NCBI RefSeq assembly: GCF_017603965.1
Contig: NZ_CP071955.1
Location: 1,798,001 to 1,862,000, forward strand
Length of the DNA: 64,000 nt
Reading direction: 5' to 3'
Source of the DNA: Xanthomonas fragariae
Lineage (GTDB): Bacteria; Pseudomonadota; Gammaproteobacteria; Xanthomonadales; Xanthomonadaceae
A model generated the notes under the pieces. That model ran no database searches, was not told the origin of the DNA, and saw only the letters and a program-made list of their open reading frames with translations. Position numbers and translations under genes: made by a program. Shown here in pieces: positions 34,301 to 43,965 of the stretch (positions within the stretch are counted from its first letter, which is position 1; each line of letters begins with the position of its first letter).

Positions 34301-34859
34301 TCAGCTCGCTGCCCAGCGCGACCAAGTCGGCACGCCGACACAGCACACAGCTCGGCTCGCCGATGAGGTTGATGGTGTGGTCGGCCAGAAACGACACCAA
34401 CTCAGGCCCGTCGATCACTACATCCTCGGCAAACGGGAAGCAGGTGGCCAGGATGTCCGGCAACGGCGCACTGTCATCGTCGATGCGCCGCCGCCGCGAG
34501 GACGCCAGCGTGGCGTCAGGGCTGCGCTCCATCGCCGCAACCAACTGCGCAACGCAGTCCGGCTGCAGCACGTCGTCGTCGTGCAGGAATTTGACGTACT
34601 CGCCCTGTGCCAACCCGATGCCTTTGATGGTGCTACCGAGTTCGCCGAGCCGGGATGTATTGTGGTGGTAGCGGATCGGGAACGGCGCGTCCGCCAGCCT
34701 GGACGCTAACACCGCCTCGATGGCGCCATTGGCGTTGTCGTCGCAGATCACCAACTCCAATGCGGTGTAGGTCTGCGCCAACACGCTGTCGAGCGCCTGC
34801 GCGAAGTAGCGCGGCTTGTAGGTCGGCATGACTATGCTCACGAGGGCGTTGGCAGTCAT
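31329..34859 (-). CDS. Large multi-domain glycosyltransferase, likely flagellin glycosylation
   Basis: 1176 residues from ATG 34857-34859. Domain 1 (residues ~1-270) is a GT-A family 2 transferase: VSIVMPTYKPRYFAQALDSV and the metal-binding FLHDDDVL near residue 92. Residues ~270-560 form a second, weaker transferase-like region (WVLLVDAGTLFTASG). A further GT2 domain begins near residue 566 (MVSILVLVDGRLPQVQRCLE). From about residue 850 (ALPADIEGCGHYRVIQPL) the sequence resembles a GT-B/family 4 C-terminus, with RIGWAGGASHTGDLEVI and GACGYPVIASD. Its place in the flagellar cluster and its own sigma-54-like promoter suggest flagellin as target; that role is inferred. Confidence 0.85.
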   Translation of the reverse strand: MTANALVSIVMPTYKPRYFAQALDSVLAQTYTALELVICDDNANGAIEAVLASRLADAPFPIRYHHNTSRLGELGSTIKGIGLAQGEYVKFLHDDDVLQPDCVAQLVAAMERSPDATLASSRRRRIDDDSAPLPDILATCFPFAEDVVIDGPELVSFLADHTINLIGEPSCVLCRRADLVALGSELMSMNGKPIYRGGGLAIYVKLLRHGNLVLLSSPLTHFRASGAQCSQADRDQPGSGDRGHEDLRQGICQLGWRRESGDNRQVSVAPLGSHKARVFKSVDLVNALMQSAGTAERVSLPTWLGVRHPTAIQRRLIEARLQAHSGGPRIALMLIDSNCDAAAVAATQASSTAVACYQNQQTWLVSACPQQVSDHGERGVLIGADGLAATLNQFLATQESIDWVLLVDAGTLFTASGLLMLALEILVLPDDCQAVYADEVVVLDNAQLGLAMRPTLYLDMLVSAPSTMSRHWLFRHRTLLADGGFPAGQGEAFELGYQLGLVERYGLACVRHIAEPLLVASANTRHGDEDEQQAISRHLAARGYVNAVVHSAGPGRYAVDYRHTHQPMVSILVLVDGRLPQVQRCLESVLANTAYPHYELLLLDRADSTQRELRDWLAGIDNLGMQQIRVLRLHDEPSREAACNAAAEQARGDMLLWLAAGAAVIKPDWLAQLLNHALRPEVGAVAGKLLRGDGTVHHAGLLLGLGAPAARAFEGAAFDESGYLQRLQLDQNYSALSGQCLMLPRQLFLDAGGFEQEPALAQWSDVDLCLRLQQAGYLNVFAARAQLVIDPPEPAPASALDEEAMYARWLPVMANDPAYNPGFSLDPGAGFALADPRASWRPLQSWRPLPMIIALPADIEGCGHYRVIQPLRALREAGIVEGVLFNGYLEISELARQDPDVVILQRQVGEPRLEAMRRMKTLSRAFKVYELDDYLPNLPLKNVHREHMPKDILKTVRRGLSFVDRFVVSTSALAEAFAGLHSDIRVAENRLPAHWWEALPERSAHRGRRPRIGWAGGASHTGDLEVIADVVRELANEVEWVFMGMYPFALRQHIHQFQPGVRIDRYPAALSALDLDLALAPVEQNLFNACKSNLRLLEYGACGYPVIASDVRCYQGNLPVTLVKNRYRDWIGAIRDHLADPDAAAAKGAALREVVRRDWMLTGHNLERWHGAWMPG

Positions 34860-34979
34860 CGGCGATCGATCGTCTTGAACAGTCAAGATGCATCCACGGC
34901 GAGGCATCGGGGGAGGGCGATGCACTCCATCATGCACCGGAAGTCGGTGCACCTGGGCGGTGCTCGGCCTGGCCGCAGA

Positions 34980-34995
34980 TGCAACAAGCGTGCCG
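34980..34995 (-). promoter_or_regulatory. Sigma-54 promoter of the glycosyltransferase gene
   Basis: Minus strand CGGCACGCTTGTTGCA: near-perfect -24 and perfect -12 halves with 10 bases between GG and GC, about 120 bp before the ATG. The remaining part of the 378-bp gap (34860-35237) up to the fleQ stop shows no gene. Confidence 0.75.
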
Positions 34996-35237
34996 TTGGC
35001 GTGAGGCATGCGCCGCGTCGCAGTTCACCTTGAGGGTGTAGATATCGGCGATACGCGTGATCGTGCTGGTGTCGCAGGCGGTGCCGGAACAATGCACCGG
35101 TATGACCAAGGCGCTCTGGGGGATGGCCGCGCCGACGCTGGTGGATGCCGGGGTTCTACCGTAGCCGATAGCCGCGAACAGAGTGATCTTGATGAAGCAA
35201 GCCTATGCCAGGGAGCGGAGACGGTGCGCTGGTCCGC

Positions 35238-36717
<1,480 letters not shown>

Positions 36718-36725
<8 letters not shown>

Positions 36726-37101
36726 TCCTCGCTCCTTCCGTCAGGCCCTCCAGGATTGGCATGACTTCCTGGATGTAGGACAGCTTGCTGACAAAATTGT
36801 CGGCACCCGCGCGAAGAGCGTGTTCTCGATGCTCGGCATCGTCGAAGTGGCTCGCGATGACAATATACGGCGGATCGTCCTGCGTCTTGATCAGACGCGT
36901 CGCCTGCAAGCCGCCCATCTCGGGCATGGCCAGGTCCATCAGCACGACATTGGGGCGCAGCGACTCCGAACGCTCGATCGCTTCCAGTCCATTGGTGGCA
37001 CTGCCCACCATATTGAGCCATTCGACTTTACGAAAATGGCGCATCGCAGCGTTGATGAAGCCCTCGTGGTCGTCGACCAGCAGCACGGTGAGTTTGCTCA
37101 T
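36718..37101 (-). CDS. vemR: VemR, single-domain response regulator
   Basis: 127 residues, receiver domain only: LTVLLVDDHEGF with the acidic pair at D10/D11, phosphoacceptor D56 in VVLMDLAMPEMGG, and the Lys in FVSKLSY. It lies between rpoN2 and fleQ, the arrangement known for VemR of X. campestris, which affects virulence, exopolysaccharide and motility. The 8-bp gap to rpoN2 and overlap with fleQ imply a single transcript. No output domain, so it probably acts by protein contact. Confidence 0.9.
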
Positions 37102-37109
37102 AGTAATCC

Positions 37110-38513
37110 TTATCCCGCTCGTGCAAGCAGCGGTTTGTTGATGCGGCGGCGCTCGCGGGCCGGGGCGATGTCCAGTTGCTCGCGGTACTTGGCCACGGTC
37201 CGGCGCGCAATATTAACGCCTTGACGCGACAGTAGTCCGGCAATGGCTTCGTCGGCCAGTGGCCGACCTGCCGGCTCGCTCTCGATCAGCCGGCGCACCA
37301 TCGCCTTGACCGCCTGGCCGGAAACGCTGGCGCCCTCCAGGCGCACCGCGAAGAAATGCTTGAGTTCGAACGTGCCGCGCGGGGTTTGTATGTATTTTCC
37401 GGTGGTAATGCGCGAAATCGTCGATTCGTGCATGCCGATCTCGTCGGCGATTTCCTTCAAGATCAGCGGTGCCATCGCTTCTTCGCCGCGCGCCAGGAAG
37501 GCGGCCTGACGTTCGACGATGGCGCGCGTTGCGCGCAGCAAGGTTTCGTAGCGCATCGACAACCCACGGGTCAGCCAGCGCGCTTCCTGCAGCATGTCGC
37601 GTAGCGGCTGCGCAGCGTCGCCAGCCTCGGCCAGTGCGCGCTCGTGCATCGGGTTGATGCTGACCCGATGGGTGGTGGCCGGATTCAATGCCACCCGCCA
37701 GCTGCCATCGGCGTGCCAGGCGAGCACATCCGGAATCACGCTGGCGTTGCTTTCCTGCAGCAGGTCGTCGCCCGGACGTGGCTGCAGCGACAGGATCAGC
37801 CGCACCGCCTCGCGGGCGTCTCCGACCTCGGTGTCGTGCGCACGTGCCAGCACCGCGTAGTCGTGGCTGGCCAGCAATTCCAGATCGCCGCCAAGGATGC
37901 GCTCGGCCAGATGACGGGCCGGCACGCGACCGGGCAGCGCGCTCAGCTGGGCCTGCAGACACTCGCGCAGATCACAGGCGGCTAGGCCGGCAGGGTCACC
38001 GTGCAGCAGGCGCTGACGGATCGCTTCCACTCCCTCCACGGTCATGCCCAGGCGCGTGGCGCCTAGCTGCTGCAGCGTCGACAGCGCCTCGCGCAGATAG
38101 CCGGCATCGTCGGTTTGCTCCAGCCAGAACGCGGCGGCCCCCAATGTGGCCTCGTCCAGGTCCAGCGCCAGCTCGCGCAGGATGCGCACGTGCGGGTCGG
38201 TGGATTCGCCAGCCGCCACGCGTTGCATGCGGTCGTCGTCGCCATCGTTCCAGCTGCTGCTCTGCACGTCCCACATCGTGCTTTCCGGCAACTCGTCGAA
38301 TGCGGCGATATCGGCGGCGCCATCATCGCTGGCAGCGGCGTCGTCGCTGCTGTCAGCAAGCTCTTCCAGTTCCAGCAGCGGGTTGGTTTCCAAAGCGCGG
38401 CGAATCTCCAGTTCCAGCTGCATGCCGTCCAATTGCAACAGACGGATCGACTGAAGCAACTGCGGGGTGAGGTGCAGTTGCTGGCCAAGCTGGGCGGCGA
38501 TAATCGTCTTCAT
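37110..38513 (-). CDS. rpoN2: RpoN2, RNA polymerase sigma-54 factor
   Basis: 467 residues. Region I (MKTIIAAQLGQQLHLTPQLL, Gln/Leu-rich), an acidic region II (residues ~50-90), core-binding region and the C-terminal RpoN box RRTVAKYREQL close to the end, with DEIGMHESTISRITTGKYI as the helix-turn-helix. Located in the flagellar cluster as the flagellar sigma-54 paralogue. The window contains at least eight matching promoter sequences for it. Confidence 0.95.
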   Translation of the reverse strand: MKTIIAAQLGQQLHLTPQLLQSIRLLQLDGMQLELEIRRALETNPLLELEELADSSDDAAASDDGAADIAAFDELPESTMWDVQSSSWNDGDDDRMQRVAAGESTDPHVRILRELALDLDEATLGAAAFWLEQTDDAGYLREALSTLQQLGATRLGMTVEGVEAIRQRLLHGDPAGLAACDLRECLQAQLSALPGRVPARHLAERILGGDLELLASHDYAVLARAHDTEVGDAREAVRLILSLQPRPGDDLLQESNASVIPDVLAWHADGSWRVALNPATTHRVSINPMHERALAEAGDAAQPLRDMLQEARWLTRGLSMRYETLLRATRAIVERQAAFLARGEEAMAPLILKEIADEIGMHESTISRITTGKYIQTPRGTFELKHFFAVRLEGASVSGQAVKAMVRRLIESEPAGRPLADEAIAGLLSRQGVNIARRTVAKYREQLDIAPARERRRINKPLLARAG

Positions 38514-38620
38514 GGAGGCGCTTCCGGAGGGCGCCGCATGTAGCGGCCATGGAACGCATCTTGCAATGTAATGCGACTGATTTTTAATCGGGGATTGGTG
38601 TGAGGCGACTCATGATTTTC

Positions 38621-38648
38621 CTGACAACATGTCAGGGACCCCCTGACA
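38621..38648. promoter_or_regulatory. Overlapping palindromes upstream of rpoN2
   Basis: CTGACAACATGTCAG (38621-38635) is a perfect inverted repeat with a 3-base centre, and it overlaps TGTCAGGGACCCCCTGACA (38630-38648), another perfect inverted repeat. The shared half-site CTGACA/TGTCAG occurs three times. It lies 108-135 bp upstream of the rpoN2 ATG and could be an operator or a structured leader. No matching regulator is identified. Confidence 0.5.
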
Positions 38649-38736
38649 TCACATGCGAACTCAAGCGTGCCCGCCGCAATTTCGTCACTAGTTTTGATCG
38701 TCGGTAGTGTGAAAGCAATCCGCCGACATCGGCGCC

Positions 38737-39369
38737 TCAGACCAGCTCGTTGTGGTGTTTGGCTGCTAGCAGCACCAAATCGTTGGCGCGGCGGCAGCCG
38801 AGCGATTCCATCATGCGCGCGCGATGGGTTTCGACGGTTTTGACGCTGATGCCAAGGTCGGCGGCGATTTCCTTGTTGCTCTGGCCGCGACCGATTTCGC
38901 GCAGGATTTCGCGTTGGCGTGGCGACAGTGCGGCAATACCGACCGGTTTTTCGCGGCCCAGCATCGGCGCGATCATCTTGGAAGAAATCTGCGGGCTCAG
39001 GAACACCTGGCCGGCGGCGGCGGCACGCAATGCCAATTCCAGTTCCAGCGGTGCGGCGTCTTTGACCACGAAGCCGACCGCGCCGCGATCCAGTGCGTCG
39101 CGCACATGCACCGCGTCGTCGTGCATCGACATTATCACCACATGCGTGCGCGGCGCGGCGCGCAGCACGTCGGTCATGGCATCCAGGCCGCTGCGGCCGG
39201 GCAAGGACAGATCCATCAGCACCAAATCGGGGCGGTGCAGGGATGTCATATCCAAGGCTTGCTGCGCGTTGCTTGCCTCGCCCACGACATCAATGCCGGC
39301 GAAGGTTTGCAGCAGCCTGGACAGGCCGGCGCGGACAAGGGTGTGATCGTCGACGATGATGACTCGCAC
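38737..39369 (-). CDS. LuxR/NarL-family response regulator
   Basis: 210 residues from GTG 39367-39369; a longer start adds residues not typical for the family. The receiver domain (VRVIIVDDHTLVRAGLSRLL) has phosphoacceptor Asp in DLVLMDLSLPGRSGLDAM and a conserved Lys in FVVKDAAP. The C-terminal LuxR HTH reads LSPRQREILREIGRGQSNKE and ISVKTVETHRARMM. Typical two-component transcription regulator. It lies between the PilZ-type gene and rpoN2 on the same strand. Partner kinase and targets are not evident. Confidence 0.9.
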   Translation of the reverse strand: MRVIIVDDHTLVRAGLSRLLQTFAGIDVVGEASNAQQALDMTSLHRPDLVLMDLSLPGRSGLDAMTDVLRAAPRTHVVIMSMHDDAVHVRDALDRGAVGFVVKDAAPLELELALRAAAAGQVFLSPQISSKMIAPMLGREKPVGIAALSPRQREILREIGRGQSNKEIAADLGISVKTVETHRARMMESLGCRRANDLVLLAAKHHNELV

Positions 39370-39438
39370 GGCGCAGAAGAAACCTTTTTCAGTAAACAGC
39401 ACATTAGCCGACCCGGAGCCTGGCGCCAACCATCGGCG

Positions 39439-40005
39439 TCAGCGCTGGCGGCGGGCGTCGGCAATTTGACGGCGATGCAGACGGAACAAGTGCCGTTCCA
39501 GCGCGTCATGCAAGCCTGTGGAAAGCGGGGCAAACCTCAGCCACAGCCAGTCATCGTGGTCGTCGCTGGCGCTTGTCAGCACTTCGGCAGGAAGTTTTAC
39601 CAATTCAGGCAGCCAGTCGGATGGCTGCAAACAGACGCTGCCCTTCGTGCCCGGCACGTGACCAGTTGCGCCACTCAGGCAGATGCCGCGCACCGACCAG
39701 CGCACCGTACCGTGGATCAGGCCGTTCTCGCCCTGACGTACCAGGCGGCCGATCAACGCGAGCATCAGATCGAGCTTGGCGTCCATGCGCTGCACCAGCA
39801 GCGGCAGTTCGCCACGGTCTTCGCTGGTTTCGTCGCTGCGCAGGTCTTCGACTTGGCCGAGACTGCGCAGCAAGGTTTCTGCAGCGCTATGCGAGCCGGC
39901 ATCGCTACCTGCGCAGAAGCCGGCCGGTAGACGCAGTTGGCAACTCAGCGTATCGGCAAACAGCTCGGCATCGGCCGATGGCGCCAGTGCGCCGAGCGCG
40001 GTCAT
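39439..40005 (-). CDS. Atypical PilZ-domain protein of the fliDST operon
   Basis: 188 residues from ATG 40003-40005, overlapping the fliT stop by 1 bp. An N-terminal beta part (ELFADTLSCQLRLPAGF), a long helical middle (LLVQRMDAKLDLMLALIGRL), and a C-terminal beta barrel part with GTVRWSVRGICLSGATG. The position matches that of a PilZ protein placed between fliS/fliT and rpoN2 in X. campestris and implicated in motility and virulence. The canonical RxxxR and (D/N)xSxxG c-di-GMP motifs are not clear, so direct c-di-GMP binding is doubtful. Confidence 0.7.
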   Translation of the reverse strand: MTALGALAPSADAELFADTLSCQLRLPAGFCAGSDAGSHSAAETLLRSLGQVEDLRSDETSEDRGELPLLVQRMDAKLDLMLALIGRLVRQGENGLIHGTVRWSVRGICLSGATGHVPGTKGSVCLQPSDWLPELVKLPAEVLTSASDDHDDWLWLRFAPLSTGLHDALERHLFRLHRRQIADARRQR

Positions 40006-40298
40006 CAAATCCGTCCGACCCGTGCGTAAGCGCGGCTGGCCGATGAGCAAGTGCGTTGCGCGCGGATCATGTCAGCCAACTTGCGTTGACGCTCGCGCAT
40101 CAGGCGCATCAGATCGTGGTGCATCGTCAGCAAGGTCTGCAACGCGTCGCGGTCCTGGTTCAGGTCTACATGTTGCGCATATTCGCGCAAGTGCAGGTCG
40201 TGGTTATCCAGCATCTGCGGCATCGCTTCGAATTCCTCGTGCGCCATGGCGATGCGAAGGTCGGCGATTTCGGCTTGGAGACTTTGCACGTTATGCAT
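40005..40298 (-). CDS. fliT: FliT-like flagellar chaperone
   Basis: 97 residues from ATG 40296-40298 (MHNVQSLQAEIADLRIAMAH). All-helical, with Met/Leu-rich heptads (DALQTLLTMHHDLMRLMRER), as in FliT, the chaperone of the cap protein FliD. Sequence similarity to enteric FliT is weak; the call rests on size, fold and the fliD-fliS-fliT order. Confidence 0.7.
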   Translation of the reverse strand: MHNVQSLQAEIADLRIAMAHEEFEAMPQMLDNHDLHLREYAQHVDLNQDRDALQTLLTMHHDLMRLMRERQRKLADMIRAQRTCSSASRAYARVGRI

Positions 40299-40306
40299 GA
40301 GTGAAC

Positions 40307-40720
40307 TCACGAGACGGCAGCAATGCCGCGTTGATCCAGGGGAATGGAATTCCAAGCCGAGTCGATTTCGCTCAGCAGATCCAGCGCTTCGACCAATTCG
40401 GACTCGTCGTTGTGCAGGTTGGCTGCGGTCAGCCGCTGCATCACATAGTCGTACAGGGCCGAGAGGTTGCTTGCGATCTCCCCACCGACTTCGTGATCGA
40501 GCGAACCGTTCAAATGACCGACGATCGCACAGGCTTCGCCGATGGCCTTGCCCTTGCGCGCCTGATCGCCCTGCGCCAGGCAGGCCTGGGCCAGACGAAT
40601 GCGTTGGCAGGCGCCGGCAAACAGCAGCGACACCAGCTTGTGCGGGCCGGCTTCGGTCACGCTGGTGGATACACCGACCTTGCGGTATTGCTCGGCATAC
40701 TGGAGATTGGAACCGTACAT
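40307..40720 (-). CDS. fliS: FliS, flagellin export chaperone
   Basis: 137 residues from ATG 40718-40720 with GAGGAG upstream. The FliS signature is present: MYGSNLQYAEQYRKVGVSTS at the N-terminus, PHKLVSLLFAGACQRIRLAQ, and GEIASNLSALYDYVMQRL. Binds the C-terminus of FliC to prevent premature assembly. Lies 149 bp downstream of fliD and 8 bp upstream of fliT. Confidence 0.96.
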   Translation of the reverse strand: MYGSNLQYAEQYRKVGVSTSVTEAGPHKLVSLLFAGACQRIRLAQACLAQGDQARKGKAIGEACAIVGHLNGSLDHEVGGEIASNLSALYDYVMQRLTAANLHNDESELVEALDLLSEIDSAWNSIPLDQRGIAAVS

Positions 40721-40869
40721 GGATGACTCCTCAATGGGCTGACCTTCGCTGGTTCCGGAGCGCTGTGCTCCTGCGACGACGCTCTTGCCAGAATGCAAGG
40801 CCTAATCACGATAGGCTCTTTATGTATCGGCAAGATCCTTGCAGGACTTGAGGACCCGCAGCACGGAAA

Positions 40870-42195
40870 TTAGCTTGTCAGCAGGCTGCTGAGCGAGCCG
40901 GTACTGCTCTGCAGCTTGCTGACCAAGGCTTCCATCGCGGTGAACTGCGCGGTCAAACGGTCGCTGAACTTCGTCATGCGTGCATCGAGGTCGTCCAGAT
41001 CGGTCTCGTAGCCCTTGATCTGCTTGTTAAGGCTTTCCGAGCGCAAGCTCAGGGTGCCGGTGGTGGCGTTGACGTTGCTTTCCAGCAACTTGGTCATCCC
41101 GGAGCTGAACTTGCTGTCCTTGCCCAACGCGTCGGTGGCGGCACCGCCGTCGGCGGCAATGGCGGTATCGAACTTGGCGTTGTCAAAGCTCATTACGCCA
41201 TCCTTGTCGATGCTCAGGCCCAACGCCTTGAGTTCATTGACGTTGCCGCTGACCTGGCCACGCAACTGCTGCTGCAGGCCGCGCACCAGCGAGTCGCCGG
41301 TCAATGCCGAGGCCGTCTTGGTGGTGGCGTTATAGCTGCTGCTGTTCTTCAACAGCGTATTGGCGGTGTTGTAGGCGGCGGCGAACGCGGTGAGATTGCC
41401 CTTGATGCCACTGGTGTCGGCGGCGATACCCAGATTGAATTTGGTGCCTTCGGCAGCCTTGGTGAGGTTGAGTACTACGCCGGGCACGATGTCGGTGATC
41501 GTGTTGGAACTGGAGGTTCGCTCGAAGCCATCCACGCGTACCCGCGCGTCGGCGGCGGCCACGGATTGTGTCAAGCCGCCAGTCACGCCGGCGCCGAAGG
41601 TGAGGCTGCTCAAGCTCGGGTCGCTGGCACTGACGGTCAATGCGCCCTTGACGCCGGTATCGACTGCATTGAACACCAGATGTTGACCATCGTTGGCGGT
41701 CACCACGCTGGCGGTGACGCCCTTGCCACCTGCTGCCTTGTTGATAGCAGCGGCGATGTCGGTGAGCTTGTCGGTGCCGCTGATGTCCACGGTGACGCTG
41801 TTGTCGCCGTAGCCGATCGTCAGCGTCCCGCTGCCGACCGTGGCATCGGTGGTAAACGCACCAGAGGCCAGTTTCTGAGCAGCGGACAGCGAGACCACTT
41901 CCACCGAATAGTTGCCGGGAGCAGCGGTGCTGGTAGTGGTGGCGGTAAAGCCGGCATCGGTCGGCACCGTGGCCTTGTAGGCGTTGGTGTCGGCGCTGCT
42001 GACGACCTTGTCCAGCGCAGATTTGAGCGTGGTCATGCTGCTCTTGATCTGGCTGATCGCCGACAGTTGGGTCGTTGCCGCAGTGCCGGCCTTGTTGATG
42101 CGGGCCTGCTCAGGATCCTTGCGCTGGGCAACAAGCGTGGAGACCACGGTAGGGACATCCAGTCCGGAGCCGGAAGTGCTGATCAACGATGCCAT
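40870..42195 (-). CDS. fliD: FliD, flagellar filament cap protein
   Basis: 441 residues. N-terminal ISTSGSGLDVPTVVSTLVAQ and C-terminal coiled coil (LNKQIKGYETDLDDLDARMT, FTAMEALVSKLQSSTGSLSS) are the FliD termini; the middle is a variable Ala/Thr-rich region. Forms the pentameric cap that folds flagellin at the filament tip. A sigma-28-like promoter lies about 57-83 bp upstream. Confidence 0.96.
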   Translation of the reverse strand: MASLISTSGSGLDVPTVVSTLVAQRKDPEQARINKAGTAATTQLSAISQIKSSMTTLKSALDKVVSSADTNAYKATVPTDAGFTATTTSTAAPGNYSVEVVSLSAAQKLASGAFTTDATVGSGTLTIGYGDNSVTVDISGTDKLTDIAAAINKAAGGKGVTASVVTANDGQHLVFNAVDTGVKGALTVSASDPSLSSLTFGAGVTGGLTQSVAAADARVRVDGFERTSSSNTITDIVPGVVLNLTKAAEGTKFNLGIAADTSGIKGNLTAFAAAYNTANTLLKNSSSYNATTKTASALTGDSLVRGLQQQLRGQVSGNVNELKALGLSIDKDGVMSFDNAKFDTAIAADGGAATDALGKDSKFSSGMTKLLESNVNATTGTLSLRSESLNKQIKGYETDLDDLDARMTKFSDRLTAQFTAMEALVSKLQSSTGSLSSLLTS

Positions 42196-42251
42196 GGTGC
42201 ATTCCTCATCTAGGCGTCCGGCGAAAGCGGATGCATTGGATTACGAGTTGG

Positions 42252-42278
42252 GTATCGGCCGCATCCAGCGGGACTTTA
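42252..42278 (-). promoter_or_regulatory. Sigma-28 (FliA) promoter of fliD
   Basis: Minus strand TAAA-N15-GCCGATAC, close to the FliA consensus with exact spacing, upstream of fliD. Confidence 0.75.
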
Positions 42279-42391
42279 GCGGCAACGCCCGTTCTCGGTC
42301 GCGACGCTTGGTCGGTGCAATTTCCATGCCCAGGATGCGTCAGGAAAACTGCGTCAAAAAACCGCAGCAGCAGTCGCGTCAGATCTGCAGT

Positions 42392-42422
42392 AAAAAAAAA
42401 AGCCCCTCCGAGGAGGGGCTTT
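42392..42422 (-). terminator. Rho-independent terminator of fliC
   Basis: Minus strand AAAGCCCCTCCTCGGAGGGG and CTTT continuing into a run of ten T: a GC-rich stem of about 11 bp with a tiny loop followed by a long T tract, about 25 bp after the fliC stop. A textbook strong terminator. Confidence 0.92.
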
Positions 42423-42447
42423 GGACTTACTGCAAAGCGCTTAACGA

Positions 42448-43647
42448 TTACTGCAGCAGGCTCAGCACGTTCTGCGGAACCGACTTGGCCTGGGCCAGCA
42501 TCGCGGTGCCGGCCTGCTGCAGGATCTGCGTGCGGGTCAGCTCGGCGGTGGTTTTGGCGTAGTCGGTATCGGCGATCCGGCTGCGCGAGGCCGACAGGTT
42601 CTCCGAGGTGGCGGCCAGGTTGGCGATGGTGGAGGTGAAGCGGTTCTGCACCGCACCCATGTCGGCGCGCGAGGAGTTGACCGTGGTCAGCGCCTTGTCG
42701 ACGATTTCCAGTGCTTTCTGTGCGCCCGAGAACGTGGAGATATCCAGGTTGCCCAGAGTCGAGGCGGTGGCGCCGGAAGCGGCCGAGGCGGTGGTAATGC
42801 CGGCGCCCACGGTGATGCCGGTGGCGCTGGAGGTGCCGGCCGACAGCGAGGTGAAGTCCTGGCCGGCTTTCAGCGATTCGATCTGCACCGTACCGTCGGC
42901 TTTGATCGAGGCATACATGCCGGTCTGGTCCAGCTTGTCGTTGATCGCCGAAGCGACCTTCTTGTTCACGTCAGCCGCAGTGTCGCCGGCCCCGACCTTG
43001 ATGTCGGCGATGGTGACGCTCTTGGCTGAACCGCTGGCGTCGTTGAACGACAGACTGATGCCGGACACCGAGCCAGAAGCGGTGGCGGTGCCGCTCACGC
43101 CGGCACCGGAGACTGCGGCGGCGAAGTTGGCCTTGCCCAGCGAATCGACATTGGCATCGACGATGGTGTTGATGCCGATGGTCTGGCCAGCGTCGGCGCC
43201 GACCTGGAACAGCGCGCCGGCGAAGTCGCCGTTCAACAGTTTGGTGCCATTGAAGCTGGTCTGGTTGGCAACACGATCGATTTCCGAGGTGAGCTGCTTG
43301 ACTTCCGAGTTAAGCGCCTCACGGTCGGTGTTCGAGTTGGTGGCATTGGCGGACTGCACCGACAGCTCGCGGATGCGCTGCAGGTTGTTACCGATTTCGA
43401 CCATCGCGCCTTCGGCGGTCTGGGCCAGCGAGATACCGTCGTTGGCGTTGCGCGAAGCGACGTCCAGGCCGCGGATCTGCGTGGTGAAGCGCTCGGCAAT
43501 TGCACCGCCGGCCGCATCGACCGAGAAACTGGTGATGCGCTTGCCCGAGGACAGCTGCTGAATGCTCAGCGCCAGGCTCGTGCTGTTGGTGTTGAGGTTA
43601 CGCTGAGCATTCAGCGACATTACGTTGGTGTTGATTACCTGTGCCAT
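42448..43647 (-). CDS. fliC: FliC, flagellin
   Basis: 399 residues. The conserved N-terminus ([20 protein letters not shown]) and C-terminus ([20 protein letters not shown] ... [15 protein letters not shown]) flank a variable Ala/Gly/Thr-rich centre (residues ~170-290). The flg22 region is residues 30-51. It has Val at the position equivalent to residue 43 of the reference flagellin, Phe two positions before, and Gly-Ala in place of Leu-Gln near its end. No Cys. Strong promoter and terminator signals suit a highly expressed gene. Confidence 0.98.
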   Translation of the reverse strand: MAQVINTNVMSLNAQRNLNTNSTSLALSIQQLSSGKRITSFSVDAAGGAIAERFTTQIRGLDVASRNANDGISLAQTAEGAMVEIGNNLQRIRELSVQSANATNSNTDREALNSEVKQLTSEIDRVANQTSFNGTKLLNGDFAGALFQVGADAGQTIGINTIVDANVDSLGKANFAAAVSGAGVSGTATASGSVSGISLSFNDASGSAKSVTIADIKVGAGDTAADVNKKVASAINDKLDQTGMYASIKADGTVQIESLKAGQDFTSLSAGTSSATGITVGAGITTASAASGATASTLGNLDISTFSGAQKALEIVDKALTTVNSSRADMGAVQNRFTSTIANLAATSENLSASRSRIADTDYAKTTAELTRTQILQQAGTAMLAQAKSVPQNVLSLLQ

Positions 43648-43743
43648 TTTTGATCTCTCCTAAGCGATTTTTCCGGCAAGGGGGACTTGCCTGGAGCCTC
43701 CGCAGGGGGGCCATCAAGTTGGCCGTTGCCGCTGCTGAGATGG

Positions 43744-43770
43744 ATAACGGCGTTGCGTCGGGAACCTTTA
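43744..43770 (-). promoter_or_regulatory. Sigma-28 (FliA) promoter of fliC
   Basis: Minus strand TAAA-N15-GCCGTTAT, 97-123 bp before the ATG, giving a leader of about 90 nt. The rest of the 318-bp gap to flgL is unusually AT-rich around 43870-43910 and includes an 18-base stem-loop at 43939-43956 just past flgL. Confidence 0.75.
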
Positions 43771-43965
43771 GCGAAATCCAGTATTTTTTACTGTTTTTCT
43801 GCATCGGGACGAAATAATGAAACGTTGTGTATCAAGGGGTTCGGTTTATTCGGCAGCACCCCCGTAGATCTTTAGAATTCGTATAATTTTTTAAAAATAA
43901 ATTCCGTCTGTCTGCGCAGGTGCGCACGCGCAGGAGCGGAGAAAACGCTGGTTTTCTGCTGCAAA

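Noticed and set aside
43939..43956. Stem-loop after flgL as an intrinsic terminator
   Set aside because: The hairpin is AT-rich and no T tract follows on the minus strand.
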